From: Nitrosarchaeum sp.
GTDB taxonomy: Archaea; Thermoproteota; Nitrososphaeria; Nitrososphaerales; Nitrosopumilaceae
Direction of reading: 5' to 3'
Assembly: GCA_016234975.1 (NCBI GenBank)
Contig: JACRND010000132.1
Location: forward strand, 1-8,235
Length of the DNA stretch: 8,235 bases
In this document: positions 1 through 6,532 of the stretch, piece by piece
How positions within the stretch are numbered: position 1 is the first letter of the stretch
How the letters are laid out: each line of letters opens with the position of its first letter
Translations under genes and position numbers: made by a program
The notes under the pieces: generated by a model
Database searches by the model: none
The model's input: the letters and a program-made list of their open reading frames with translations, nothing else
What the model was told of the DNA's origin: nothing

Positions 1-3
1 TCT

Positions 4-8
4 GAGGT
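4..8 (+). promoter_or_regulatory. Shine-Dalgarno site for the native argS start
   Basis: GAGGT sits 6 nt before a TTG codon at 15-17 and matches the archaeal anti-Shine-Dalgarno core (GGAGGTGAT). It supports TTG at 15 as the original argS start, because the protein read from there is the expected ArgRS N-terminus. The first in-frame stop upstream is TGA at 3-5, so no earlier start is available inside the window. Confidence 0.55.
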
Positions 9-14
9 ATAGTA

Positions 15-155
15 TTGTCATTCAAATCATTAATAGATGAAATCGAAAATAATATCCATAAAATATTGGACGACTTGTCTGTATATGATATTCCATTTTC
101 TGTGGAACCTGCAAAACCTGGCTTTGGTGACGTAAGCTCAAAAATTTCATTTTAA
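15..155 (+). pseudogene. argS: 5' part of argS, cut off by an in-frame TAA
   Basis: Reading from TTG at 15 gives 46 residues (start MSFKSLIDEI, then SVEPAKPGFGDVSSKISF) before TAA at 153-155. The frame then continues without interruption as LAKHQKKNPKEIADIM into the intact argS frame at 201. This is the ArgRS N-terminal (Add-1) domain, which binds the tRNA D-loop and elbow; the family pattern around this point is F-x-L-A-K, so the stop falls exactly where Leu is expected. TTA to TAA is one substitution. What is seen: the stop and the matching frame on both sides. What is inferred: that the unbroken gene ran 15-1901 and coded for about 628 residues. Sequencing error, a recent nonsense mutation and recoding are all possible. 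Confidence 0.8.
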
Positions 156-200
156 CTTGCTAAGCACCAAAAAAAGAATCCAAAAGAAATTGCAGACATT

Positions 201-1901
201 ATGTCTGAAAAATATGAAAAATCTCACAGCACTCTTGTATCTAAGGTAGAACCTCATCCTTCTGGATATCTTAACTTCTTTGCTAATTGGGAAAAATTAA
301 ACCAGTTAATTTTATCTGAATCTAATTTAGACGAGTTTGGGTCTGTAGATTTGGGGAAAAATTTGACAATAGTTGTAGAACACACTAGTGTCAATCCTAA
401 CAAAGCTCTTCACATAGGTCATATTCGTAATATCATCCTTGGTGACACTATTGCTAGAATTTTAAAAAAAGCCAATTACAAAGTTAACATACTCAATTAT
501 GTTGATGATTCAGGTTTACAAGTTGCAGATATTATTGTCGGTTTTACACACCTTGGTTTTGCTCAACGTCCTCCACAAGGGAAAAAATTTGATCATTACT
601 GCGGTGATGATGTCTATGTTAAAACTACTGAAAAATATGAAGAGGATCCTAGTTTAGAAGAGATTAGAAAAAATATCCTCAAAGAACTAGAGGATGGTAA
701 TTCTGAAACTGCCAAGTTTGCTGATAAAATCACACAACGTGTTTTAGAAAATCAACTGGAAACTTGTTGGAACTTGGGAGTTTATTATGATTGCCTGAAT
801 TTTGAATCCCAAATAATCCGTTCAGGGTTATGGGGTAAGATCTTTGAAAAACTCAAAGAAATGAATCTCATAGAGTTTGAAAATGAAGGTAAAAATGCAG
901 GATGTTGGGTGATTAGGGGAGAAAATAACGAAGAGGATAAGGTTATCGTTAGAAGCAATGGTACTGCTACATACATTGCAAAGGATATCCCATATGCTGC
1001 ATGGAAGTTAGGATTGCTAGAAGATCCTTTTAACTATCAAAAATATGAAAAGATGCAACCTGACAATCATGTTCTTTGGCAAACAACTTTGGCAACTAGT
1101 AATGAGCCAAAACAAAACTTTACTGCTGAAAAAGTAATCACTGTAATTGATTCAAGACAAGCAAGGCTTCAACAAATCATTACAACATTAATGTCTAAAT
1201 TCAAATCTGCAGAAGATGCCTACATTCACCTTGGCTATGAATCTGTTACCCTTAGCGCCGATACTGCACAAACTCTGGGGCTGAACACTGATGGTAAACA
1301 AGCTCAGATGTCGGGAAGAAAGGGCTTCTATGTTAATGCTGATTCTGTTTATGATTTGCTAAAAAATAAAACAATTGTAGAAACTAGGAAAAGGCATCCT
1401 GAAATGGTTGATTATGAAATTGAAAAAATTTCACATCAGGTGTCTGTTGGAACTTTACGTTATGAGATGATAAAACAGGATTTGGATAAGATAATTGCAT
1501 TTGATTTGACAAAATCTTTGAGCTTAGAAGGTGACACTGCTCCATACATACAATATACTCATGCAAGAGCGTCTAGGATAATTGAAAAATCCCCACGAAT
1601 TCCTTCAATTGATGTTGATTTTTCTTTATTGAATGATAAATCTGAACTTGATTTGATCAGGACAATTGGATTATTTGATATTCATGTTATGGATGCAGCA
1701 AAAAATCTATCCCCCAAAGTTATGGCAAGGTATTGTCATGATTTGGCAGTGGCATTCAATTCATTTTACGAACATGTTAAAGTGCTTGATTTAGGTGATG
1801 AAAAACTAGAAAATTCTCGACTATGTCTAGTAAATTCATTCAAATTAACACTTGAAAAAGCACTTGAATTACTTGGTATTGTCGCACCCAATAAAATGTA
1901 G
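201..1901 (+). CDS. argS: Arginyl-tRNA synthetase (class I), longest intact frame; N-terminus probably incomplete
   Basis: This enzyme charges tRNA-Arg with arginine in the cytoplasm, using ATP. Numbered from ATG 201, the class I signature HIGH is at residues 71-74 (in NPNKALHIGHIRN) and the second signature is MSGRKG at about 370-375, the archaeal/eukaryal ArgRS form of KMSKS. The C-terminal DALR anticodon-binding domain begins near residue 450 (DTAPYIQYTHARAS) and runs to the end. The 566 residues from this start are short for the family; adding the upstream in-frame 62 codons from TTG 15 gives about 628, the expected length. The ATG at 201 lies inside the N-terminal domain and has no Shine-Dalgarno site, so it is an unlikely natural start. 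Identity is near certain; whether an active full-length enzyme is made depends on the TAA at 153-155. Confidence 0.93.
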   Translation: MSEKYEKSHSTLVSKVEPHPSGYLNFFANWEKLNQLILSESNLDEFGSVDLGKNLTIVVEHTSVNPNKALHIGHIRNIILGDTIARILKKANYKVNILNYVDDSGLQVADIIVGFTHLGFAQRPPQGKKFDHYCGDDVYVKTTEKYEEDPSLEEIRKNILKELEDGNSETAKFADKITQRVLENQLETCWNLGVYYDCLNFESQIIRSGLWGKIFEKLKEMNLIEFENEGKNAGCWVIRGENNEEDKVIVRSNGTATYIAKDIPYAAWKLGLLEDPFNYQKYEKMQPDNHVLWQTTLATSNEPKQNFTAEKVITVIDSRQARLQQIITTLMSKFKSAEDAYIHLGYESVTLSADTAQTLGLNTDGKQAQMSGRKGFYVNADSVYDLLKNKTIVETRKRHPEMVDYEIEKISHQVSVGTLRYEMIKQDLDKIIAFDLTKSLSLEGDTAPYIQYTHARASRIIEKSPRIPSIDVDFSLLNDKSELDLIRTIGLFDIHVMDAAKNLSPKVMARYCHDLAVAFNSFYEHVKVLDLGDEKLENSRLCLVNSFKLTLEKALELLGIVAPNKM

Positions 1902-1915
1902 TCTTTTATAATTTT
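1902..1915 (+). terminator. T-rich stretch after argS
   Basis: Directly after the argS stop come TCTTTT and ATTTT runs. Archaeal RNA polymerase terminates on T-rich non-template strand runs without needing a hairpin. The tract is weak and in AT-rich DNA it could be chance, but its position between two convergent genes fits. Confidence 0.3.
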
Positions 1916-1982
1916 GAGATAAACCCCAAATCTTTCTAATTTTGAATGATAACAATAACCTGTTTTAATCTATAATAATTAT

Positions 1983-1989
1983 AAAAAAA
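1983..1989 (-). terminator. Oligo-T terminator of the zinc-ribbon gene
   Basis: A run of seven A on the + strand reads as T7 on the minus strand, a few bases past the stop codon of the small zinc-ribbon gene (stop at 1994-1996). This is the usual form of an archaeal intrinsic terminator. No hairpin is needed and none is evident. Confidence 0.45.
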
Positions 1990-1993
1990 TGAT

Positions 1994-2131
1994 TTAGTGG
2001 CTATGTCCGCAGCCACAAGAATCATGACCTGCACTTCCATGAGATTCATTTCCGGCACATCTGGAACATTTGTCTGCCCCAGTTGGGGAAAAGAAACCAA
2101 TTCCACATGACACGCATTTCATATTTGACAT
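1994..2131 (-). CDS. 45-residue zinc-ribbon protein with Cys/His-rich tail
   Basis: The minus-strand frame starts MSNMKCVSCGIGFFSPTGA and ends in GHDSCGCGHSH. It has two CxxC knuckles (C6-C9 and C22-C25), 12 residues apart, the spacing of a small zinc ribbon. A glycine/histidine linker leads to a tail with C39, C41, H36, H43 and H45 that could hold a second metal. ATG at 2131 is the first start codon after an in-frame upstream stop, and an internal ATG is three codons further in. A TATA-like TAAATATG lies about 22-28 nt upstream (2151-2158), so the mRNA may be leaderless, and a T7 tract follows the stop. Very small zinc-ribbon proteins are common in archaea; the function of this one is unknown. 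Nucleic-acid binding, protein contacts or metal handling are all possible. Confidence 0.75.
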   Translation of the reverse strand: MSNMKCVSCGIGFFSPTGADKCSRCAGNESHGSAGHDSCGCGHSH

Positions 2132-2284
2132 GCTATGTTTAGCAAAATCATATTTACGGTAAACAAGATTGGAGAATAAAACAATGATCTAGTTGCAAAT
2201 CTTAGAGCAAATCAAACAAAAATTGATGATTCTTAAGAATATTTTATGTGCTATGCTGCATACATTAACCGAGAACTATGATGG

Positions 2285-2323
2285 AAAAAGAAAAACAACG
2301 TCTACTTTTGAATTAGTAGATGT
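2285..2323 (-). terminator. Hairpin plus T-tract terminator of the secreted His-rich protein gene
   Basis: Four bases past the stop codon of the minus-strand gene at 2327-2677 lies an 8-bp inverted repeat (arms 2298-2305 and 2316-2323, one G-T pair, 10-nt loop). On the minus strand it is followed by TTGTTTTTCTTTTTCC. The layout is that of a bacterial-style intrinsic terminator, although the T tract alone would suffice in archaea. Confidence 0.6.
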
Positions 2324-2326
2324 GTT

Positions 2327-2677
2327 TTATGGTTTATTGTGTCCTTTCAAGTGAACTTTGCCATCTGATGTATATTTCTGTGAAGGCATTCCAGCACTTG
2401 TACCATGTCCTTTTAGAAATGAATATGATGGCGTATCATTCTTTGCGTTTGGACATAGTTCTAATCCACAAACTTTTGAGTGACTGTAGCCATATGCGTG
2501 TTGTCTTACAACTTTGTGTTTGATATAATCCGTGCCATGTGACTGGTTAACCTGTTTGTCTTTAGACAAATTTTCATGCGGATTGTTATCCCATGAACTT
2601 GCATAGGCACTGTTCACTGCAACCAAAGAGATAGTCAATAGGATCCCAATTAAAAGGACCGCAATAATTTTATTCAT
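2327..2677 (-). CDS. Small secreted His-rich protein of unknown function
   Basis: The 116-residue product has a clear Sec signal peptide: MNK, a hydrophobic core over residues 4-21, then an AYA cleavage motif ending at A26. The mature part of about 90 residues is hydrophilic and carries eight histidines and one Cys pair in CGLELC (within HSKVCGLELCPNAK). It has no further membrane segment, so it is probably exported to the pseudoperiplasmic space. The His and Cys content suggests metal binding, perhaps copper, which these ammonia oxidisers handle heavily, but that is inference. From memory, related exported thaumarchaeal proteins carry a similar KVCG-x2-LC motif. The gene stands alone, with a TATA box about 23 nt upstream (leaderless mRNA) and a hairpin terminator. 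The + strand frame across it is a shadow. Confidence 0.8.
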   Translation of the reverse strand: MNKIIAVLLIGILLTISLVAVNSAYASSWDNNPHENLSKDKQVNQSHGTDYIKHKVVRQHAYGYSHSKVCGLELCPNAKNDTPSYSFLKGHGTSAGMPSQKYTSDGKVHLKGHNKP

Positions 2678-2692
2678 TAACGTAAAAAATCC

Positions 2693-2707
2693 ATATTATA
2701 TTATAAG
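2693..2707 (-). promoter_or_regulatory. TATA box of the secreted His-rich protein gene
   Basis: The minus strand reads CTTATAATATAATAT, centred about 23 nt before the ATG at 2677. That is the archaeal TATA-to-TSS distance, so transcription probably starts at or next to the start codon. No Shine-Dalgarno site is seen, which fits a leaderless mRNA. Confidence 0.6.
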
Positions 2708-2744
2708 TGTATCATGAAAATAAATCTGAACATTTTCAATTTTT

Positions 2745-2764
2745 AATATGAACTTAATCATATT
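2745..2764. repeat. 7-bp inverted repeat in the divergent intergenic region
   Basis: AATATGA and TCATATT are perfect inverted arms separated by ACTTAA. The repeat lies between two divergent genes, about 45 bp upstream of the secreted-protein TATA box and about 150 bp from the trmI promoter. The size suits a dimeric regulator site, but AT-rich DNA gives such repeats by chance. Confidence 0.3.
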
Positions 2765-2912
2765 GGAAAAGAAAAAGAAGAATCTCATCTAGTTTGATTA
2801 TTTTGACTTACCCATATATTGAATTCTTTTTAGGAAATCCATTTCAGTAATTTTGTTCCTCCATTCATTTCTAATTTATTAGGTATATGTTTTGGTATCT
2901 TTCACCAGTAGA

Positions 2913-2925
2913 TTCTTATCTAAAA
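2913..2925 (+). promoter_or_regulatory. TATA-like promoter of the trmI operon
   Basis: TTCTTATCTAAAA is centred about 24 nt before the trmI ATG at 2942. No Shine-Dalgarno motif lies between (ATTTTTAGAAAAAACCT), so a leaderless transcript is likely. The box is not perfect, and confidence rests mainly on its spacing. Confidence 0.45.
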
Positions 2926-2941
2926 TTTTTAGAAAAAACCT

Positions 2942-3805
2942 ATGGCTAAGATTAAACAAAATTCCCCCGTATTATTTTACTTTAATCAATCAAAAAAATG
3001 GCTTGTTAAAATCTCCAAAAAAGATTCACTTCATACTCATATAGGTGTCATCAAACACGCAGATGCCATAGGAAAAGAATATGGTTCTAGATTAGTCACT
3101 AACAAAGACAAGTATGTCTATCTTATTGAGCCTACAATGTATGACTATGTAATGAAACTTCAACATGGCACACAAATTGTATATCCTAAAGACATTGGTT
3201 ACATTATTGCAAGAGCTGGTATTGGAAGCGGCCAAAAAATTCTAGAGATTGGTACTGGCAGTGGATCTCTCACATCATTTGTTGCAAGCGTGGTAAAACC
3301 ACGAGGACATGTCTACACTTTTGATGTTGATGAAAATTTTATGAAAATAGCTGAAAAAAATATCAAAAAAGCTGGAATGTCAAAATATGTTACACAACAA
3401 AATTTGGATTTGAAGACTGCAAAAAAAATGCCACTTGAAGAAGCTGATGTGGCTTTAATTGATTTAGGTGACCCTTGGACTGTACTTCCCCAAGTTCGTA
3501 AAATGCTCAAAGGAAGTGGCTCTGTTTTTGCAATTTGTCCTACAATGAATCAGCTAGAAAAATTAACTATTGCTCTAGTTGAAAATGAGTTTACCGATAT
3601 TGAATCAACTGAGCATATTATTAGAACAATTGAAGCACGTGAAGGAAAAACTAGACATTCTTTTCAGGGAATAGGTCATACTACCTATCTCTGCTATGCA
3701 AGAAAGGCCTTTTTTGGTAGAAGTTCGAAGAAAAAATCGGATACATTACCATATGTTGAATCTGAGACCCACCATGATATTGAATCTGATGCAGAATCTT
3801 TCTGA
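2942..3805 (+). CDS. trmI: tRNA (adenine-N1)-methyltransferase TrmI (m1A57/58)
   Basis: This SAM-dependent enzyme methylates N1 of A58 in the T-loop of tRNA and, in archaea, also A57 on the way to 1-methylinosine. Of 287 residues, about 1-75 form the N-terminal beta domain (IEPTMYDYVM, then YPKDIGYIIARAGIGSGQKI). The SAM-binding motif I EIGTGSGSLT is at 102-111, followed by the acidic loop FDVDENF near 127-133. Motif IV DLGDPW at 174-179 carries the active-site Asp, and the family's C-terminal Arg/GHT segment appears as RHSFQGIGHTTYL at 238-250. The last 30 residues are a polar, acidic tail of low complexity beyond the conserved fold. The ATG start agrees with a TATA-like box 24 nt upstream. 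It is the first gene of an apparent operon; nnrD follows after 43 bp. Confidence 0.92.
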   Translation: MAKIKQNSPVLFYFNQSKKWLVKISKKDSLHTHIGVIKHADAIGKEYGSRLVTNKDKYVYLIEPTMYDYVMKLQHGTQIVYPKDIGYIIARAGIGSGQKILEIGTGSGSLTSFVASVVKPRGHVYTFDVDENFMKIAEKNIKKAGMSKYVTQQNLDLKTAKKMPLEEADVALIDLGDPWTVLPQVRKMLKGSGSVFAICPTMNQLEKLTIALVENEFTDIESTEHIIRTIEAREGKTRHSFQGIGHTTYLCYARKAFFGRSSKKKSDTLPYVESETHHDIESDAESF

Positions 3806-3848
3806 TCTTACATAATTTAGATCAAAACAAGATTTATTCCTCTGGTCT

Positions 3849-4727
3849 TTGATATCTTTTGTATTGGTTAGAAAACTACTCCAAATTACAGCTGTTAAAA
3901 AATTCATACCTGCACGAAAAGCAAAATCTCGAAAAGGTGATAATGGCACTGTTTTAGTTATTGGTGGCAGTTATATCTATCACGGAGCTCCTATCTTGTC
4001 TTCAATTGCGGCATTACGGTGTGGAGTTGATCTGGTGTATACGTCAGTTCCGAAAATCAATGTGACCCCAACTCGTGCAATATCTCCAAATCTTATTGTG
4101 ATCCCTCTAGTTGATCAAAAATTAACCCGTGGGGCTGTTAACAAACTTCTTGGTGCTTTACCTCATAAACTAGACTCTGCAACAATTGGAATGGGGCTCG
4201 CAGTACAAGAAAGAGGCTCTTTGACACTTTTGATAAAATCTCTTTTGGATAGGGATGTACGGCTTTCGTTAGATGCAAGTGCACTTGTTCCTGATATTTT
4301 ACCACTTGTACCTGACAAAAATGTTGTAGTGACACCTCATGCCGGAGAGTTTAAGCGCTTATTTGGAACCCTGCCTCCTGATTCTAAAAAAGATCGAATC
4401 TCTTTGGTTGAAAAAAATGCCAAAGATAATGGAATAATTTTTTTACTTAAAGGTGCAACTGATATTATTTCTGATGGTACTACCACATATCTTAATGAGA
4501 AAAAAACACCAGCAATGACTGTGGGTGGAACTGGTGATGTCTTGTCTGGATTGGTTGCAGGAATGTTGGCAAAAAATCGTAATGCTTTGGAATCTGCTGC
4601 CGCTGCAACTTTTATCAATGGATTAGCTGGAAAGGCAACTCAAAAGAAGTTTGGCTTACACATGACTTCTATGGATCTCTTAGACGAACTTCCGTATGCC
4701 ATGAAGCCATTTGATAGAATTGTGTGA
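3849..4727 (+). CDS. nnrD: ADP-dependent NAD(P)H-hydrate dehydratase (YjeF C-terminal domain)
   Basis: This metabolite-repair enzyme dehydrates damaged NADH and NADPH hydrates back to usable cofactor at the cost of ADP. It has the ribokinase-like fold: KGDNG with a VLVIGGS strand at 29-41, TPHAGEFKR at 162-170, LLKGATD at 199-205 and the catalytic GGTGD at 226-230 (Asp230), then LSGLVAGML. In many archaea this domain is fused behind the NAD(P)HX epimerase (NnrE, YjeF N-terminal domain). Here only the dehydratase is present, and no epimerase lies nearby. The start is uncertain: TTG at 3849 and TTG at 3864 (LVRKLLQ) are both in frame, neither has a Shine-Dalgarno site, and the conserved part begins near residue 17. 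The last four bases overlap the next gene, indicating co-translation. Confidence 0.9.
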   Translation: MISFVLVRKLLQITAVKKFIPARKAKSRKGDNGTVLVIGGSYIYHGAPILSSIAALRCGVDLVYTSVPKINVTPTRAISPNLIVIPLVDQKLTRGAVNKLLGALPHKLDSATIGMGLAVQERGSLTLLIKSLLDRDVRLSLDASALVPDILPLVPDKNVVVTPHAGEFKRLFGTLPPDSKKDRISLVEKNAKDNGIIFLLKGATDIISDGTTTYLNEKKTPAMTVGGTGDVLSGLVAGMLAKNRNALESAAAATFINGLAGKATQKKFGLHMTSMDLLDELPYAMKPFDRIV

Positions 4728-6082
4728 GTACAATGAATCCTTTGAAGCATATTGACACCCATATGGATAATTTGATTTCTGAATTACAAACACTAATTCG
4801 GCAACCAAGTGTTTCTGCAAAGAATGAAGGAATTGAAGAATGTGCACAATTAGTAAAAAAAACACTAGAAAAATCTGGAATAACATCTGAAATCTTACGA
4901 CTAAAAAACGTGGCACCAATTGTCTATGGAGAGATAAAATCAAAGAAAAACCCAAACAAGACTATGATGTTTTATAATCACTATGATGTTCAACCTGCAG
5001 AGCCTTTTGAGTTGTGGGATGATCCGCCATTTAGCGGAAAAATCAAAGGAAACAAAATTTTTGGTAGAGGCTCCTCTGACGATAAAGGCGAACTAATCAC
5101 TAGAATAAAGGCAGTTGAGGCATATCTGAAAACTACTGGAGATGTACCCTGTAATATTAAATTTGTAATTGAAGGCGAAGAAGAGACAGGCAGCACACAC
5201 ATTGATCAATATCTAAAAAAATATCAAAAGAAATTTTCATGCGATGGTGTGATTTGGGAATTTGGTTACGTTGATTCGCAAAATAGACCTATAATTGGTC
5301 TTGGCATGAAGGGATTACTGTATGTTGAATTATCTGTAAAGGAATCGATTCGCGATGCTCATTCAAGCTTGGCTGTTTTAATAAAAAACCCTGCATGGCG
5401 ATTAATTGAAGCCATACAAACACTAAGGGATTCAAATGGAAAAATTCTCATTAAAGATTGGTATAAAGAAGTAACACCCCTTTCAAAAAAAGATTTAGAG
5501 ATTATTTCAAAAGAACCTTTAGATGAAAATTCATTTAAAAAAGAATTTGGAATAAAATCATTTGTAGGCAACATGCATGGATTGAGTGCCAAAAAAGCTC
5601 TGGTTGGAGGTGCGACTTGTAATGTTGCTGGATTTGTTTCAGGTTATACTGGAAATGGTGCAAAAACAGTGCTTCCTGGAGAAGCATTAGTCAAAATTGA
5701 TTTTAGGTTAGTCCCTAAAATGGATCCTAAAAAACAGGTTCTAAGATTGAAAAAACATTTGAAATCAAAAGGATATGGAGATGTACTTATCAAAATTTTT
5801 CATGGGGAAGCAGCTGCACGAACAAATCCATCTGATCCGTTTGTTTCTAAAGTTAAGGAGGCAGCTGATCAATCCTTTGGTAAATCTGTTCTTAATGTTT
5901 CAAATGCGGGTACTGGTCCTATGCATTCTTTTGTAAATGCCCTGAATGCTCCTTGCATTTCAATCGGCAGTACCTACATGTTTGCTCGTATTCATTCTCC
6001 TAATGAATTTGCTAGAATTGATTTATTGAAAAAAACCACCAAATGCATTTGTCTTATAATGGAAAAATTTGGAAAAGACTAA
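4724..6082 (+). CDS. M20-family zinc metallopeptidase (dipeptidase/carboxypeptidase-like)
   Basis: This is a cytoplasmic co-catalytic di-zinc hydrolase, probably cutting dipeptides or N-acyl amino acids. Over 452 residues the M20 landmarks are in order: FYNHYDVQP (His86 and Asp88), GRGSSDDKGE with the bridging Asp119, EGEEETGS with the general base Glu153 and ligand Glu154, and RIHSPNE with His423. The dimerisation domain at about 195-365 carries DAHSS (His213), which completes the partner active site in dimers. Where many dipeptidases have Asp after VIS, this protein has WEFG (Glu179), the ligand type seen in carboxypeptidase-like members; exact specificity cannot be told. The start is either GTG 4724, which overlaps the nnrD stop by 4 bp, or ATG 4733. 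The 3' end overlaps the convergent doxX gene by 4 bp. No signal peptide is seen. Confidence 0.88.
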   Translation: MSTMNPLKHIDTHMDNLISELQTLIRQPSVSAKNEGIEECAQLVKKTLEKSGITSEILRLKNVAPIVYGEIKSKKNPNKTMMFYNHYDVQPAEPFELWDDPPFSGKIKGNKIFGRGSSDDKGELITRIKAVEAYLKTTGDVPCNIKFVIEGEEETGSTHIDQYLKKYQKKFSCDGVIWEFGYVDSQNRPIIGLGMKGLLYVELSVKESIRDAHSSLAVLIKNPAWRLIEAIQTLRDSNGKILIKDWYKEVTPLSKKDLEIISKEPLDENSFKKEFGIKSFVGNMHGLSAKKALVGGATCNVAGFVSGYTGNGAKTVLPGEALVKIDFRLVPKMDPKKQVLRLKKHLKSKGYGDVLIKIFHGEAAARTNPSDPFVSKVKEAADQSFGKSVLNVSNAGTGPMHSFVNALNAPCISIGSTYMFARIHSPNEFARIDLLKKTTKCICLIMEKFGKD

Positions 6083-6495
6083 TGAAAATATCTAGGTAGT
6101 TTTTTGATAATATGTGCAAGTGACACTCTTCCTGGACCTACAGCGATTATCATCAAAGTACCTGCAAGTATTACGAGGTCTAATGCATATCCTCCATTCC
6201 CCATCAAATTTGATGCGTGTTTAACATAGAATATGGCTCCTAACATAATAATTGCAATAAGTGATGCTGAAATTCTAGTCATAACACCAATGATTAACAA
6301 TATTCCTGAAATTAATTCTGCGAGCGCAATTGGAATCTGCATTTCTACAGGAAATCCAATGTTCTCCAACATGTTGACAAAGCCTGATCCAAATTTTCCT
6401 GATCCTGTCACTATGAAAATCACACCTATTACAGTTCTGATGCCAAAATTTGTAATGTCATTTAATTTTGTATGACGTATATTGGCTTCAGTCAA
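6079..6495 (-). CDS. DoxX-family four-helix membrane protein
   Basis: The 138-residue product has four predicted membrane helices at about 15-33, 54-72, 74-92 and 102-120, with short loops. Between helices 1 and 2 is the DoxX-type GSGKFGSGF segment followed by an amphipathic stretch, and the C-terminal tail is basic (IIKKLPRYFH). Family members are linked to quinone- or thiol-dependent redox at the membrane; the name comes from the small subunit of Acidianus thiosulfate:quinone oxidoreductase. Sequence alone does not show the substrate here, and no DoxD or sulfur gene is nearby. The start is TTG at 6493-6495; no in-frame ATG lies upstream, and the shared TATA element about 30 nt away fits a leaderless mRNA. 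It converges on the M20 gene with a 4-bp overlap. Confidence 0.82.
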   Translation of the reverse strand: MTEANIRHTKLNDITNFGIRTVIGVIFIVTGSGKFGSGFVNMLENIGFPVEMQIPIALAELISGILLIIGVMTRISASLIAIIMLGAIFYVKHASNLMGNGGYALDLVILAGTLMIIAVGPGRVSLAHIIKKLPRYFH

Positions 6496-6517
6496 TATGA
6501 GATTCCATTTCTTACTG

Positions 6518-6532
6518 TATAAAATATTTTAT
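6518..6532. promoter_or_regulatory. Palindromic TATA element shared by doxX and psmB
   Basis: TATAAAATATTTTAT contains a perfect 14-bp palindrome (6519-6532, centre 6525/6526) and so offers a TATA box to both strands. On the minus strand it lies about 30 nt before the doxX TTG. On the plus strand it would start transcription near 6550, giving psmB a leader of about 40 nt that contains AAGGAGAAAG. A second box, TTTATTATG at 6564-6572, could instead give a leaderless psmB mRNA. Confidence 0.5.

Noticed and set aside
2226..2354. 42-codon + strand frame across the terminator and the 3' end of the secreted-protein gene
   Set aside because: It overlaps a well-supported minus-strand gene and its hairpin terminator, has no start-site signal, and its composition can be explained by the opposite strand.
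2320..2523. 67-residue + strand frame opposite the secreted His-rich protein
   Set aside because: It is the antisense shadow of a gene with a clear signal peptide, TATA box and terminator.
6233..6475. 80-residue + strand frame opposite doxX
   Set aside because: It is a shadow of the four-helix membrane protein; its hydrophobic look comes from the complementary codons.
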